DNA from: an uncultured Clostridium sp. | Lineage (GTDB): Bacteria > Bacillota > Clostridia > Lachnospirales > Lachnospiraceae | NCBI GenBank assembly: GCA_900551225.1 | Contig: URUZ01000297.1 | Location: forward strand, 1 to 7,697 | Length of the DNA stretch: 7,697 bases | Reading direction: 5' to 3' | Shown: positions 1 through 7,002 of the stretch, one piece after another | Position numbering within the stretch: position 1 is the first letter of the stretch | How the letters are laid out: each line of letters opens with the position of its first letter | Program-made: the position numbers and the translations under genes | Notes under the pieces: generated by a model | Seen by the model: only the letters and a program-made list of their open reading frames with translations | What the model was told of the DNA's origin: nothing | Databases searched by the model: none

Positions 1-16
1 ACATTATTCCGGATTA

Positions 17-61
17 ATTGTTGATTGTTGATAGTGTGTCAAAAATTCATCGTGATTGTTG
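17..61. repeat. Short ATTGTTG repeats upstream of the D-aminopeptidase operon
   Basis: The 7-mer ATTGTTG occurs twice in tandem at 17-30 and a third time at 55-61. The longer word TGATTGTTG recurs at 22-30 and 53-61, exactly 31 bp apart, close to three helical turns. The copies lie just upstream of the candidate operon promoter, so they could be same-face binding sites for an activator. The region is AT-rich and chance repetition is a real possibility. Confidence 0.3.
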
Positions 62-73
62 TCTATTTTTAAT

Positions 74-103
74 ATTGATATCAATTTATATAAATGATAA
101 CAT
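74..103 (+). promoter_or_regulatory. Candidate promoter with palindromic operator for the D-aminopeptidase/transporter operon
   Basis: A sigma-A-like promoter can be read as TTGATA (75-80, 5 of 6 matches to TTGACA), a 17-bp spacer, and TAACAT (98-103, 4 of 6), with the extended -10 dinucleotide TG at 95-96. The -35 box lies inside ATTGATATCAAT (74-85), a perfect 12-bp palindrome. A repressor bound there would block polymerase. Transcription would start near 110, leaving a leader of about 68 nt before the GTG start at 178. That leader can form small hairpins (for example GAGAT 112-116 with ATCTC 124-128), but no riboswitch class is recognised. Which regulator binds is unknown. Confidence 0.5.
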
Positions 104-177
104 TTCATTGCGAGATCAATGGAATCTCAGCACCTGCCTGTGGGTGGGAATACAAATAAAGTAAGGAGAACAAAAAA

Positions 178-1011
178 GTGAAAATACTTATTTCAGCAGA
201 TGCAGAAGGTATCACAGGAATTTTCAAAAAATCACAGGTGACCCCTGGCAGGCCTGATTACGGTCAGCTGCGCAGCCTGATGGCTCACGATGTGAATGCT
301 GCGATCCGCGGCGCATTTGAAGGCGGCGCTACGGAGGTGGTTGTCAACGACAGCCATAATTATGATGACAATATTCTGCTTATGGACTTGGACCCGCGGG
401 CCAGCCTGATGTCCGGTACGGATAAGCCCTTGATTATGGCGGAGGGGCTGGATCAGGGGGTGGATGCTCTGATGCTGGTGGGATACCATTCGCGCAAAGG
501 TGCAAAAGGCGTGATCAGCCACACGTACTATTATCCGATTGTGGTGGATACCACTGTAAACGGCGTCCATTTTGGAGAGGCGGAGTTTGTAGCCCATGCG
601 GCCGGTTACTATGGGGTTCCAACCGTGCTGATCACAGGGGATGACTGCGTTACTTCTTATACTGAGAAGCAGATTCCGGGAATACATACGGCAGTGGTGA
701 AAAAAGTGATCGGCAATGGCAGTGCGCAGCTGTATCACCCGCAAAAGACCGGGGAGCTCATTGAGGCTGCGGCAAAAGAGGCGGTAAAGGGATATCAGAC
801 GATTGCTCCCGCGAAGCTGGAAGGCCCCATGACCCTGACCATTACGTTTGCAGCAGCAACTCAGGCCGTTCACGCCTGCAAGGTGCCGGGCTTTAAAATG
901 TCGGCAGAAGAGGATAACGTGGTAAGCTTCCAGTGCGAAGATTATTTAGAACTTTACAAAGCGTTTCTGGATGCACTCTGGCAGGCAGCCGCTTTTAATG
1001 ATCAGTGTTGA
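178..1011 (+). CDS. dppA: M55-family D-aminopeptidase (DppA-like)
   Basis: The 277-residue product is a zinc metallopeptidase of the DppA/M55 family. The Bacillus subtilis member is a cytoplasmic decamer that releases D-amino acids from D-Ala-D-Ala and similar short D-peptides. The N-terminus ISADAEGITG carries metal ligands D8 and E10. H60 (in VNDSH), H104 (in GYH) and E134 (in FGEAE) follow at positions that fit the known ligand set, and H115 sits in the ISH segment. Length matches the family (about 270-280). The GTG start is supported by AAGGAG at 163-168 and by the correct numbering of D8/E10; there is no signal peptide. It leads an operon with three transporter genes, 37 bp before the first, which suggests hydrolysis of an imported D-amino-acid compound. 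The family call is firm; D-Ala-D-Ala as the actual substrate is inference. Confidence 0.92.
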   Translation: MKILISADAEGITGIFKKSQVTPGRPDYGQLRSLMAHDVNAAIRGAFEGGATEVVVNDSHNYDDNILLMDLDPRASLMSGTDKPLIMAEGLDQGVDALMLVGYHSRKGAKGVISHTYYYPIVVDTTVNGVHFGEAEFVAHAAGYYGVPTVLITGDDCVTSYTEKQIPGIHTAVVKKVIGNGSAQLYHPQKTGELIEAAAKEAVKGYQTIAPAKLEGPMTLTITFAAATQAVHACKVPGFKMSAEEDNVVSFQCEDYLELYKAFLDALWQAAAFNDQC

Positions 1012-1048
1012 TTGATGTGATGAAAAATGAAGAATAGGAGAGGTAATC

Positions 1049-2485
1049 ATGAATGCTATCGGTATTGCTGTAATATTAGGGTATCTGACACTCATCATCG
1101 GTACGATTCTTTATAACGGACGCAAGTCAAAAAAGAGTTTTAAGGACTATGCTTTGGCGGGCGGGAAGCTGCCCTGGTTTGTTATCTGCGGAACCATTGT
1201 GGCAAGTACAATCGGCGGAGGAAGCCTGATGGGCTTTGTAGGCTCTTTCTATGAGTATGGAGCTATGTATTTTTGGATGGTAATCGGTTCTTTTGCATCC
1301 TATCTGATTCTGATATTCTTTATATCAGGGAGGATTAACCGCTTAAAGGTCTATACCATTGCAGATATTTTTGAAATGCGCTACGGAAAAGGCGCGCAGC
1401 TGGTCTCCGGATTTATTAATATGTTTGTGGGTGTGGCTGTTGGGTTCGGTATGCTGTCCTCGTTTTCGTCTTTATTGAACAGCTATATTGGAATTGATGC
1501 TAACCTTTCCAGGATCATCGGCGGGCTTCTGTTTGCCATAACCGTCACCATGGGAGGTCTTGCAGGAGCAGCTGTCACCGGCACCATTCAGGCCGTGGTG
1601 GTAATCGGAGGCGCTTTAATCATATCTGCCACTGCATTTACCAATGCAGGCGGTGTCCAGGGCTTGTCCCAGCTTCCGGCTAATCTGCTGGATATGGGGG
1701 CTCAGAACATTCCTCCGCTCCTTTTCTGGGGGATGGTGGCATCTTCATTCCTCGGCAATTTTACAGATCAGGCTGCACTGTTCCAAAGAATTAATGCGGC
1801 ACGTACTCCAAAGGACGCGAAAAAGGCGCTGATCTTAAGTACGCTTATGATCACTTTTTGTATGGGACTGGTTATGATTATGGGATTGAGTTCCAGAATT
1901 ATCTTAGGGGAAGGTACTGGAGGAAATAACGTTATCTCCGAACTGTTAAAGACCATGAATCCGGTTATCAGCGGTGTCTATGTGGCGGCAATTATTGCGG
2001 CAGTGGTTATGACGGCTAATGCCATGTATCTTTCTGCAAGTATGACGTTCTCAAAGGATCTGCTGAAGCAGTTTAAACCGGATCTGTCCGATCGGGCGAT
2101 GGTTGTATCCAGCCGCATTTTCGTATGGGTCATGGTTGCGGTTGGCTATGTGGTAATCACCTATCAGCCCAGCATTATGAAATGGATTTTGATTGGTTAT
2201 GCCAGCCTTAGCTGTCTTGCGCTTCCGCTCTACGGTGGTCTGGTTACGAAAAAGGCGACTCCGGCTTCCGGGAAATGGTCGCTGTCGCTGTCCATCGCCG
2301 GCGTGATGATCTGGGAAATTCTGGGTTCTCCATGGGATATCAACTCTCTGTTTATTGCCCTTATTCTTGGAATCATCGGATTTGTAGCCGGTTTTGGCAA
2401 TAAGAATGGCGTCACGGAGGAACAGTTAAAATTAGTGGATCAGTTCAAATGTAAAGTGACAGATGCCGATAATGAAGTAAAGTAG
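1049..2485 (+). CDS. Sodium:solute symporter (SSS family), copy 1
   Basis: The 478-residue polytopic membrane protein has the features of the sodium:solute symporter family (PutP/PanF-like, LeuT fold), which couples Na+ entry to uptake of small solutes. Hydrophobic segments run from about residue 5 to 450. Visible family marks are YNGRK and DYALAGG (22-39), IGGGS with a following GxxGxxYxxG (55-71), MGGLAGAA (168-175), DQAALFQRINAAR (240-252) and MTANAMYLSASMTF (321-334), the last aligning with the PutP helix that contributes Na+-binding Ser/Thr. Two positions differ from the paralogue at 3428: the usual Asp of the TDTIQ motif is G178, and a Na+-site hydroxyl position is M321, though T322 is kept. 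Identity to that paralogue is roughly two thirds by eye. The ATG follows AGGAGAGG (1036-1043). It lies 37 bp after the aminopeptidase and 17 bp before the DMT gene. Substrate is unknown; a D-amino acid or short peptide is inferred from context only. Confidence 0.9.
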   Translation: MNAIGIAVILGYLTLIIGTILYNGRKSKKSFKDYALAGGKLPWFVICGTIVASTIGGGSLMGFVGSFYEYGAMYFWMVIGSFASYLILIFFISGRINRLKVYTIADIFEMRYGKGAQLVSGFINMFVGVAVGFGMLSSFSSLLNSYIGIDANLSRIIGGLLFAITVTMGGLAGAAVTGTIQAVVVIGGALIISATAFTNAGGVQGLSQLPANLLDMGAQNIPPLLFWGMVASSFLGNFTDQAALFQRINAARTPKDAKKALILSTLMITFCMGLVMIMGLSSRIILGEGTGGNNVISELLKTMNPVISGVYVAAIIAAVVMTANAMYLSASMTFSKDLLKQFKPDLSDRAMVVSSRIFVWVMVAVGYVVITYQPSIMKWILIGYASLSCLALPLYGGLVTKKATPASGKWSLSLSIAGVMIWEILGSPWDINSLFIALILGIIGFVAGFGNKNGVTEEQLKLVDQFKCKVTDADNEVK

Positions 2486-2502
2486 AGTAAAAGGAGTAAT
2501 AC

Positions 2503-3411
2503 ATGAATATCAGTTCCAAACAGGCAATGCTGTTAATGAGTTTATGTGCATTTATGTGGAGTATAGGCGGCCTGTTTATCAAGATTCTGCCCTGGCATCC
2601 CATGGTCATCAGCGGTTTTCGTTCATTGATTGCCGCTGCGGTGATCTTCATATATATGCAGTTTAAGGGCTATCGGTTTACCTTTTCCCTTCATGTTCTG
2701 CTGGCGGGACTGGGGCTGACCGGGACCATGCTGTTTTTTGTAATAGCCAGCAAATTAACCACCAGTGCAAACGCAATCATCCTTCAGTCTACGAATCCGG
2801 TTCATATTATGATTATGAGTGCAGTTCTTTTTCGTGTACGGTATAAAAAAAGTGAACTGATCGCAGTGGCAGTGACCCTTGCCGGAATCAGCCTGTTCTT
2901 TATGGATCAGCTGTCACCGGGAAATCTGCTGGGAAATTTGATCGCATTGCTGAGCGGCGTTACAATGGGAGTGATGTATCTGTTTTCCAACCGCCTTCCG
3001 GATGAGCAAAGTTCTATGAGCTCGGTGCTGCTGGGACAGGGCGCAGCCGCGGTAATCGGAACATCCTTTGCATTTTTTAATCCGACGCCGGTCAACACAG
3101 CCAATATCCTGGCGATTCTTATATTAGGCGTGGCGCAGCTGGGGGTTCCCTATGTGTTATATGCGATCGCAGTGAGAAACTGCCCGCCGCTTTCCTGTTC
3201 CCTGATCGGCATGATCGAGCCGCTGCTCAATCCGGTATGGGTATTCTTCTTTGTAGGGGAGAAGCCGGGATTTTTTGCTCTGGTGGGTGGCGGGATTGTG
3301 CTGGTGACGGTGACAGTCTGGTCGATTATGAGCGCGCGAAGCGCTCTGCCTCAACATCACACAGGGGGCAATGAAGCGCAGAGGGAGCTGCAGGCGGGGA
3401 CGGACCAATGA
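2503..3411 (+). CDS. EamA/DMT-family transporter
   Basis: The 302-residue protein is a ten-helix drug/metabolite transporter made of two EamA repeats, about residues 8-134 and 142-277. The first repeat ends with the typical TNPVHIMIMSAVLF region (97-110) and the second with EPLLNPVWVFFFVGEKPG (239-256), the classic EP...GE signature. The C-terminal 25 residues are polar and probably cytoplasmic. Members usually export amino acids, nucleosides or other metabolites, and some import; the sequence does not fix direction or substrate. Start: ATG at 2503 with AAGGAG at 2491-2496. It sits between the two paralogous symporter genes with gaps of 17 and 16 bp, so it is almost certainly cotranscribed. 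A role in exporting a product or by-product of D-peptide hydrolysis is plausible but inferred. Confidence 0.9.
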   Translation: MNISSKQAMLLMSLCAFMWSIGGLFIKILPWHPMVISGFRSLIAAAVIFIYMQFKGYRFTFSLHVLLAGLGLTGTMLFFVIASKLTTSANAIILQSTNPVHIMIMSAVLFRVRYKKSELIAVAVTLAGISLFFMDQLSPGNLLGNLIALLSGVTMGVMYLFSNRLPDEQSSMSSVLLGQGAAAVIGTSFAFFNPTPVNTANILAILILGVAQLGVPYVLYAIAVRNCPPLSCSLIGMIEPLLNPVWVFFFVGEKPGFFALVGGGIVLVTVTVWSIMSARSALPQHHTGGNEAQRELQAGTDQ

Positions 3412-3427
3412 TTAAGGAGTAAGGTAT

Positions 3428-4861
3428 ATGAATATGTTGAATGCAATTGTAATACCAATTTATCTGATCATCATCACAATTACAATCATATATAACGGCA
3501 GAAAGGCAAAGACATTTAAAGACTATGCGCTGGCGGGGGGGAACCTGCCATGGCCGGTAATCTGTGGAACCATCATCGCTACCTCGATTGGCGGCGGAAG
3601 CATGATGGGGTATGTAGGCTCCTTTTACCAATATGGAGCCATGTATTTCTGGATGGTATTAGGATCTCTGGCCTCACAGCTGATTTTGATTTTCTTTTTG
3701 TCGGAACGGATTAAACGATTAAATATCTTTACCATCGCAGATATTTTTGAGATGCGCTATGGCAAGGGTGCGCAGCTTATTTCAGGTGTGATCAATTTGT
3801 TTGTGGGGGTGGCGGTGGGAATCGCCATGCTTTCCTCCCTGATCTCACTTTTAAGCAATTATGTGGGAATCAGCGAAAATATGGCCGGAGTGATCGGTGT
3901 GATTCTGCTCTCTTTGACTGTAACCATGGGAGGACTTGCGGGGGCGGCAATTACCGACACAATCCAGTCCATTGTGATTATCGGGGGCGCGTTGACGGTG
4001 GCGGTCACTTCATTTTTGAAAGCAGGGGGGATACAGGGATTGTCGCAGCTGCCGGAGCATTTGACACGGATGGATGCCCGGAATATTCCGCCCATGCTTT
4101 TCTGGGGCATGGTGGCATCTGCATTTTTCGTCAACTTTGCGGATCAGGCGGCAATGTTTCAGAGAATCAACGCGGCCCGCAGCCCTAAAGAAGCGAAAAA
4201 AGCACTCTTTGTCAGTTCAATCTTCGTGGCGGCATGTATGGGACTGGTTATGATCATGGGGCTTAGTGCAAAGATCCTGCTAGGCGGGGGAATCGCGGAA
4301 AACCAGGTGATCACGGAACTTCTCAAGCGTATGAATCCTGTTGTCGGGGTGCTGTATGCTTCTGCCATCATTGCAGCTGTGATCACGACGGCTAATGCCA
4401 TGTACCTTTCCGCAAGCATGACCTTTTCCAGGGATCTGGTCAAACAGTTTATCCCGGGGCTCCCGGACCGGACGATGATTTTGACCAGCCGGGTATTTGT
4501 CTGGGTCACCGCGGCCCTCTCTTTTATAATTGTACGCTACCAGCCCAGCATCATGAAATGGATCTTGATTGGATATGCCAGCGTTACCTGCCTGGTGCTG
4601 CCTCTCTATGGCGGCCTGATCACCAAAAAGGCGACGCCGGCTTCTGGTAAATGGTCACTGGCATTGTCGATCACCGGTGTGCTGTGCTGGGAAATGCTTG
4701 GCTCTCCCTGGGATATCAATTCGGTATTTGTGGCCCTCCTTTTGGGAACGGTGGGCTTTGTACTGGGCTTTTTTGACAAAAGGAATGTCACGGAGGAACA
4801 GATGCAGCTGGTGGACCGGTTTAAAGCTCCGTCCCCGGCAACCCGGCCGCATACTCCATAA
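3428..4861 (+). CDS. Sodium:solute symporter (SSS family), copy 2, with altered C-terminal tail
   Basis: The 477-residue symporter is paralogous to the one at 1049 and shares nearly every family motif: DYALAGG, SIGGGS, FTIADIFEMRYGKGAQL, ADQAAMFQRINAAR and TTANAMYLSAS. Unlike copy 1 it keeps the canonical TDTIQ motif (D177) and two hydroxyl residues (T320, T321) where PutP has its Na+-site Ser/Thr pair, so it looks like the more orthodox Na+-coupled carrier. Similarity to copy 1 runs through VTEEQ...LVDxFK and stops at K466. The last 11 residues (APSPATRPHTP) do not resemble the twin's tail, and they begin just past the end of the convergent EAL gene, with which this gene overlaps by 41 bp. 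Start: ATG at 3428 with AAGGAG at 3414-3419. It is last in the operon and no terminator hairpin follows. Substrate is unknown. Confidence 0.9.
   Translation: MNMLNAIVIPIYLIIITITIIYNGRKAKTFKDYALAGGNLPWPVICGTIIATSIGGGSMMGYVGSFYQYGAMYFWMVLGSLASQLILIFFLSERIKRLNIFTIADIFEMRYGKGAQLISGVINLFVGVAVGIAMLSSLISLLSNYVGISENMAGVIGVILLSLTVTMGGLAGAAITDTIQSIVIIGGALTVAVTSFLKAGGIQGLSQLPEHLTRMDARNIPPMLFWGMVASAFFVNFADQAAMFQRINAARSPKEAKKALFVSSIFVAACMGLVMIMGLSAKILLGGGIAENQVITELLKRMNPVVGVLYASAIIAAVITTANAMYLSASMTFSRDLVKQFIPGLPDRTMILTSRVFVWVTAALSFIIVRYQPSIMKWILIGYASVTCLVLPLYGGLITKKATPASGKWSLALSITGVLCWEMLGSPWDINSVFVALLLGTVGFVLGFFDKRNVTEEQMQLVDRFKAPSPATRPHTP
4821..4861. other. 41-bp convergent (tail-to-tail) gene overlap without a terminator
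   Basis: The second symporter stops at 4859-4861 (TAA), while the minus-strand EIIC-EAL gene stops at 4821-4823 (TTA on the plus strand). The complement of the EAL stop lies within the TTT AAA codons for the last two residues (F465, K466) shared with the paralogous symporter. No GC-rich stem followed by a T run is visible on either strand here, so transcripts from the two operons would run into each other's antisense strand unless stopped by Rho or further along. Confidence 0.85.
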
Positions 4862-6929
4862 ATTCCGTCAGCGTCAGCGGACGGCTGTAATAATACCCCT
4901 GATATATGGTACATCCGAGATCCAGAAGCATATCACGCTGCTCCTGGATCTCTACAAATTCGGCGATAATACGGCAGTCCAGGTTCTGAGACATCTGGAT
5001 AATGCCGGAAATGATCTCTCTGGAGCGGCTGTTGATCAGGATCTGCTGTACCAGATTGCCGTCCAGTTTTACCTCGTCGAAGAAGCCTTCCTGGAGCTGA
5101 AGGACAGAGTTATGGCCCATGCCGAAATCGTCCAGACTGAATTCGATTCCCAGGCTTTTCAGCCGTTCCAGTTCTTCCTTCTGAGCGTTGGTGATTCCCA
5201 TGGCGGCGCGTTCCGTAATCTCCAGCACAGGATGGATATGATTCCAGGAATACGTTCCGATGATTTCACGGACCCTGTCAAAAAAGTCGGCGCTTTGCAT
5301 CTGCTTTGGCGAAATGTTGACAGACAGACAGGCCTTCTTTTTTATGATACTTTCCATTTTCTGGGCATCCCCACAGGCCCGGTCCAGGATATAGTAGCTC
5401 AGCTCATTTAGAAAGCTGCTTTCATATGCCAGGCCGATTAACACCGGAGGGGCGATGAAGCCAATGACGGGATGCTGCCAGCGGAGCAGCGCTTCCATAC
5501 CGTGGAGTTCCCCGCTGCTGGAGATCTGCGCCTGATAGAACAGTTGAATCTGACCGCTCTTGATGGCGTTGTTCAGATCCAGGGCCAGGGTTTTGGCATA
5601 GTAGTAACCGGGGTATTTGGGGTGGAGGTAGCGGGGGAGAACGCCGTTTTGTTCTCCTGCAGCCATGTCCTGCTCCATCAGGTGCACTGCATTCTTGAAT
5701 TTCTCAGTTTCAGTTTGTTCACTGCGCTTCACAAAGGGCGCGTAAATAAGAACTCCCACAACCAGATTAAAGAGCTGCAGAAATACTCCGGCCATAGATC
5801 CAGTGGCCAGATACCCGCTGATCAGCACGGGAACCGTCCATTCCACGGACTGGGTGACAGCGGGGACCAGCCCAAACTGAATGGCCAGAGCGCTGGTAAG
5901 GGTCAGAACAACCGGGGTCAGAATAAAGGGAATCACCATGATAAAATTAAAGATGATGGGGAAACCGAACACGGCCAGTTCACTGATATTAAACAATGTA
6001 AAAGGCAGGGATACCCAGGACATTTTACGGTTGTGGCTCTTCTTGGAGGCGATGCACAGGGCCAGGACAAAGCTGAGCGCAGTTCCGCAGCCGCCCAGGA
6101 ACACAAAGGTATCCAGGAAGGTTTTGGAGAATATCTCAGTGGGAATCAGTCCGGCCGTCACCATGGACTGGTTGATTTCCACGCCCTGTTCGAACAGGCG
6201 CCGGGAGACGGCCTCCAGGGTATTGGTGCCATGGATTCCCATGAACCACAGCACATGTGTGACCACCACGTACAGCAGGATGCCCAGTATATTACCACTC
6301 ATCCCGTCAAATATCTTCAGGAACAGATAGGAACCGAAATTCGTAATATTGCTTCCGCCCCATGCCATGCGCAGCAGGTATCCCAGCACCGCAAACAGCA
6401 GGGTGATGATGACCACAGGGAAAAGGCTCTGGATGGAGACATTGAACAGGTAATCGGCACCAGTGGTGTGCAGCTGCCTGAAGTGGTGTCCCAGCTGGGA
6501 AGCCTTCTGGAACAGGACGCAGGACAACAGGGTAATGCACATGGCTGTGAATACCCACTCGGCGTTGAAGATATATTCATTCTGGCTCTCAATTCCCCCG
6601 CAGAAGGCCAGAAAGGCACAGACTGAAACCATGGGATACAGCAGAAACTGGTCTGTTTCTGCCAGCTGTCCATAGGAGATGCTGATAGTTATGGTCAATA
6701 CCAGGGCAAGTGAACCCAGGCTGATGGCATGTACGGTCTGGAGCACAGCGATAACCGATCCGTTCAGCCAGGTACTGAGAAATGTCTGGTAACTGCCAAG
6801 GGGGAAGTTGATAAGCAGCAAGGCAAAAGAACCCATTATTAAAAATGGGATGGCAAGTGTCAGCCCATGGCGGATCGACTGGGCATAAATTGAAGCCTGA
6901 AAGCGGGAAATCGTTTTACGCAGGCTCAT
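4821..6929 (-). CDS. PTS EIIC-like membrane domain fused to EAL c-di-GMP phosphodiesterase
   Basis: The 702-residue protein has two parts. Residues 1 to about 400 form a polytopic domain like the lactose/cellobiose-type EIIC of the PTS, with WFMGIHG (228-234, H233) and FNISELAVFG (313-322, E317). These correspond to the GIHG and NEP motifs whose His and Glu bind sugar in the diacetylchitobiose transporter ChbC; here the usual Pro after Glu is Leu. Residues about 445-695 form an EAL domain with the full catalytic set: E479 in EALLRW, N538, E570, D600/D601 in DDFG, K621, E657, E660 and Q677 in QGY. It should therefore hydrolyse c-di-GMP to pGpG. No GGDEF, EIIA or EIIB domain is present, so sugar sensing rather than phosphotransfer is the likely role of the EIIC part (inference). 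Start: ATG at 6929 with AAGGAGG (6940-6934) only 4 nt away. It lies downstream of the thioesterase and has its own -10 box. Confidence 0.95.
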   Translation of the reverse strand: MSLRKTISRFQASIYAQSIRHGLTLAIPFLIMGSFALLLINFPLGSYQTFLSTWLNGSVIAVLQTVHAISLGSLALVLTITISISYGQLAETDQFLLYPMVSVCAFLAFCGGIESQNEYIFNAEWVFTAMCITLLSCVLFQKASQLGHHFRQLHTTGADYLFNVSIQSLFPVVIITLLFAVLGYLLRMAWGGSNITNFGSYLFLKIFDGMSGNILGILLYVVVTHVLWFMGIHGTNTLEAVSRRLFEQGVEINQSMVTAGLIPTEIFSKTFLDTFVFLGGCGTALSFVLALCIASKKSHNRKMSWVSLPFTLFNISELAVFGFPIIFNFIMVIPFILTPVVLTLTSALAIQFGLVPAVTQSVEWTVPVLISGYLATGSMAGVFLQLFNLVVGVLIYAPFVKRSEQTETEKFKNAVHLMEQDMAAGEQNGVLPRYLHPKYPGYYYAKTLALDLNNAIKSGQIQLFYQAQISSSGELHGMEALLRWQHPVIGFIAPPVLIGLAYESSFLNELSYYILDRACGDAQKMESIIKKKACLSVNISPKQMQSADFFDRVREIIGTYSWNHIHPVLEITERAAMGITNAQKEELERLKSLGIEFSLDDFGMGHNSVLQLQEGFFDEVKLDGNLVQQILINSRSREIISGIIQMSQNLDCRIIAEFVEIQEQRDMLLDLGCTIYQGYYYSRPLTLTEFMEYAAGLPGTEL

Positions 6930-6973
6930 AGAACCTCCTTAATTGTGACGATTGTATTTGTCTGCCATATTCC

Positions 6974-7002
6974 ATTATACATGAGAGAGCGCTTATAGCC
7001 CA
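6974..7002 (-). promoter_or_regulatory. Candidate promoter for the EIIC-EAL gene
   Basis: On the minus strand a perfect TATAAT (complement of 6974-6979) lies about 45 nt before the EAL start codon, in the 63-bp gap after the thioesterase stop. The hexamer 17 bp upstream (TGGGCT, 7002-6997) matches TTGACA at only three positions, so the -35 is weak. The gene could be transcribed from here, by readthrough from the thioesterase, or both. Confidence 0.45.

Noticed and set aside
131..146. CACC/GGTG hairpin in the operon leader as a riboswitch or attenuator
   Set aside because: A four-pair stem with an 8-nt loop is not significant, and no terminator-like T run or known aptamer core follows.
232..873. 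A 213-codon minus-strand open frame within the D-aminopeptidase gene
   Set aside because: Antisense to a complete M55 protein with all metal ligands; the product is rich in His, Arg and Cys with no family match.
1019..1036. Five-codon ATG-to-TAG mini-ORF between the aminopeptidase and the first symporter
   Set aside because: Too short to judge and without its own ribosome binding site; the real symporter site AGGAGAGG overlaps its stop.
4865..4884. CCGTC/GACGG inverted repeat near the convergent overlap as a possible terminator
   Set aside because: The stem is only 5 bp with a 10-nt loop, lies within EAL coding sequence, and has no T run on either strand.
4677..5411. A plus-strand frame spanning the end of the second symporter and the EAL gene
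   Set aside because: It starts inside the symporter in another frame and runs antisense to the EAL domain, without a ribosome binding site or recognisable motifs.
5472..6626. A 384-codon plus-strand open frame inside the EIIC-EAL gene
   Set aside because: It lies wholly antisense to a gene with clear EIIC and EAL motifs; its translation is rich in Gln, Gly and His with no recognisable domain, as expected of a shadow frame.
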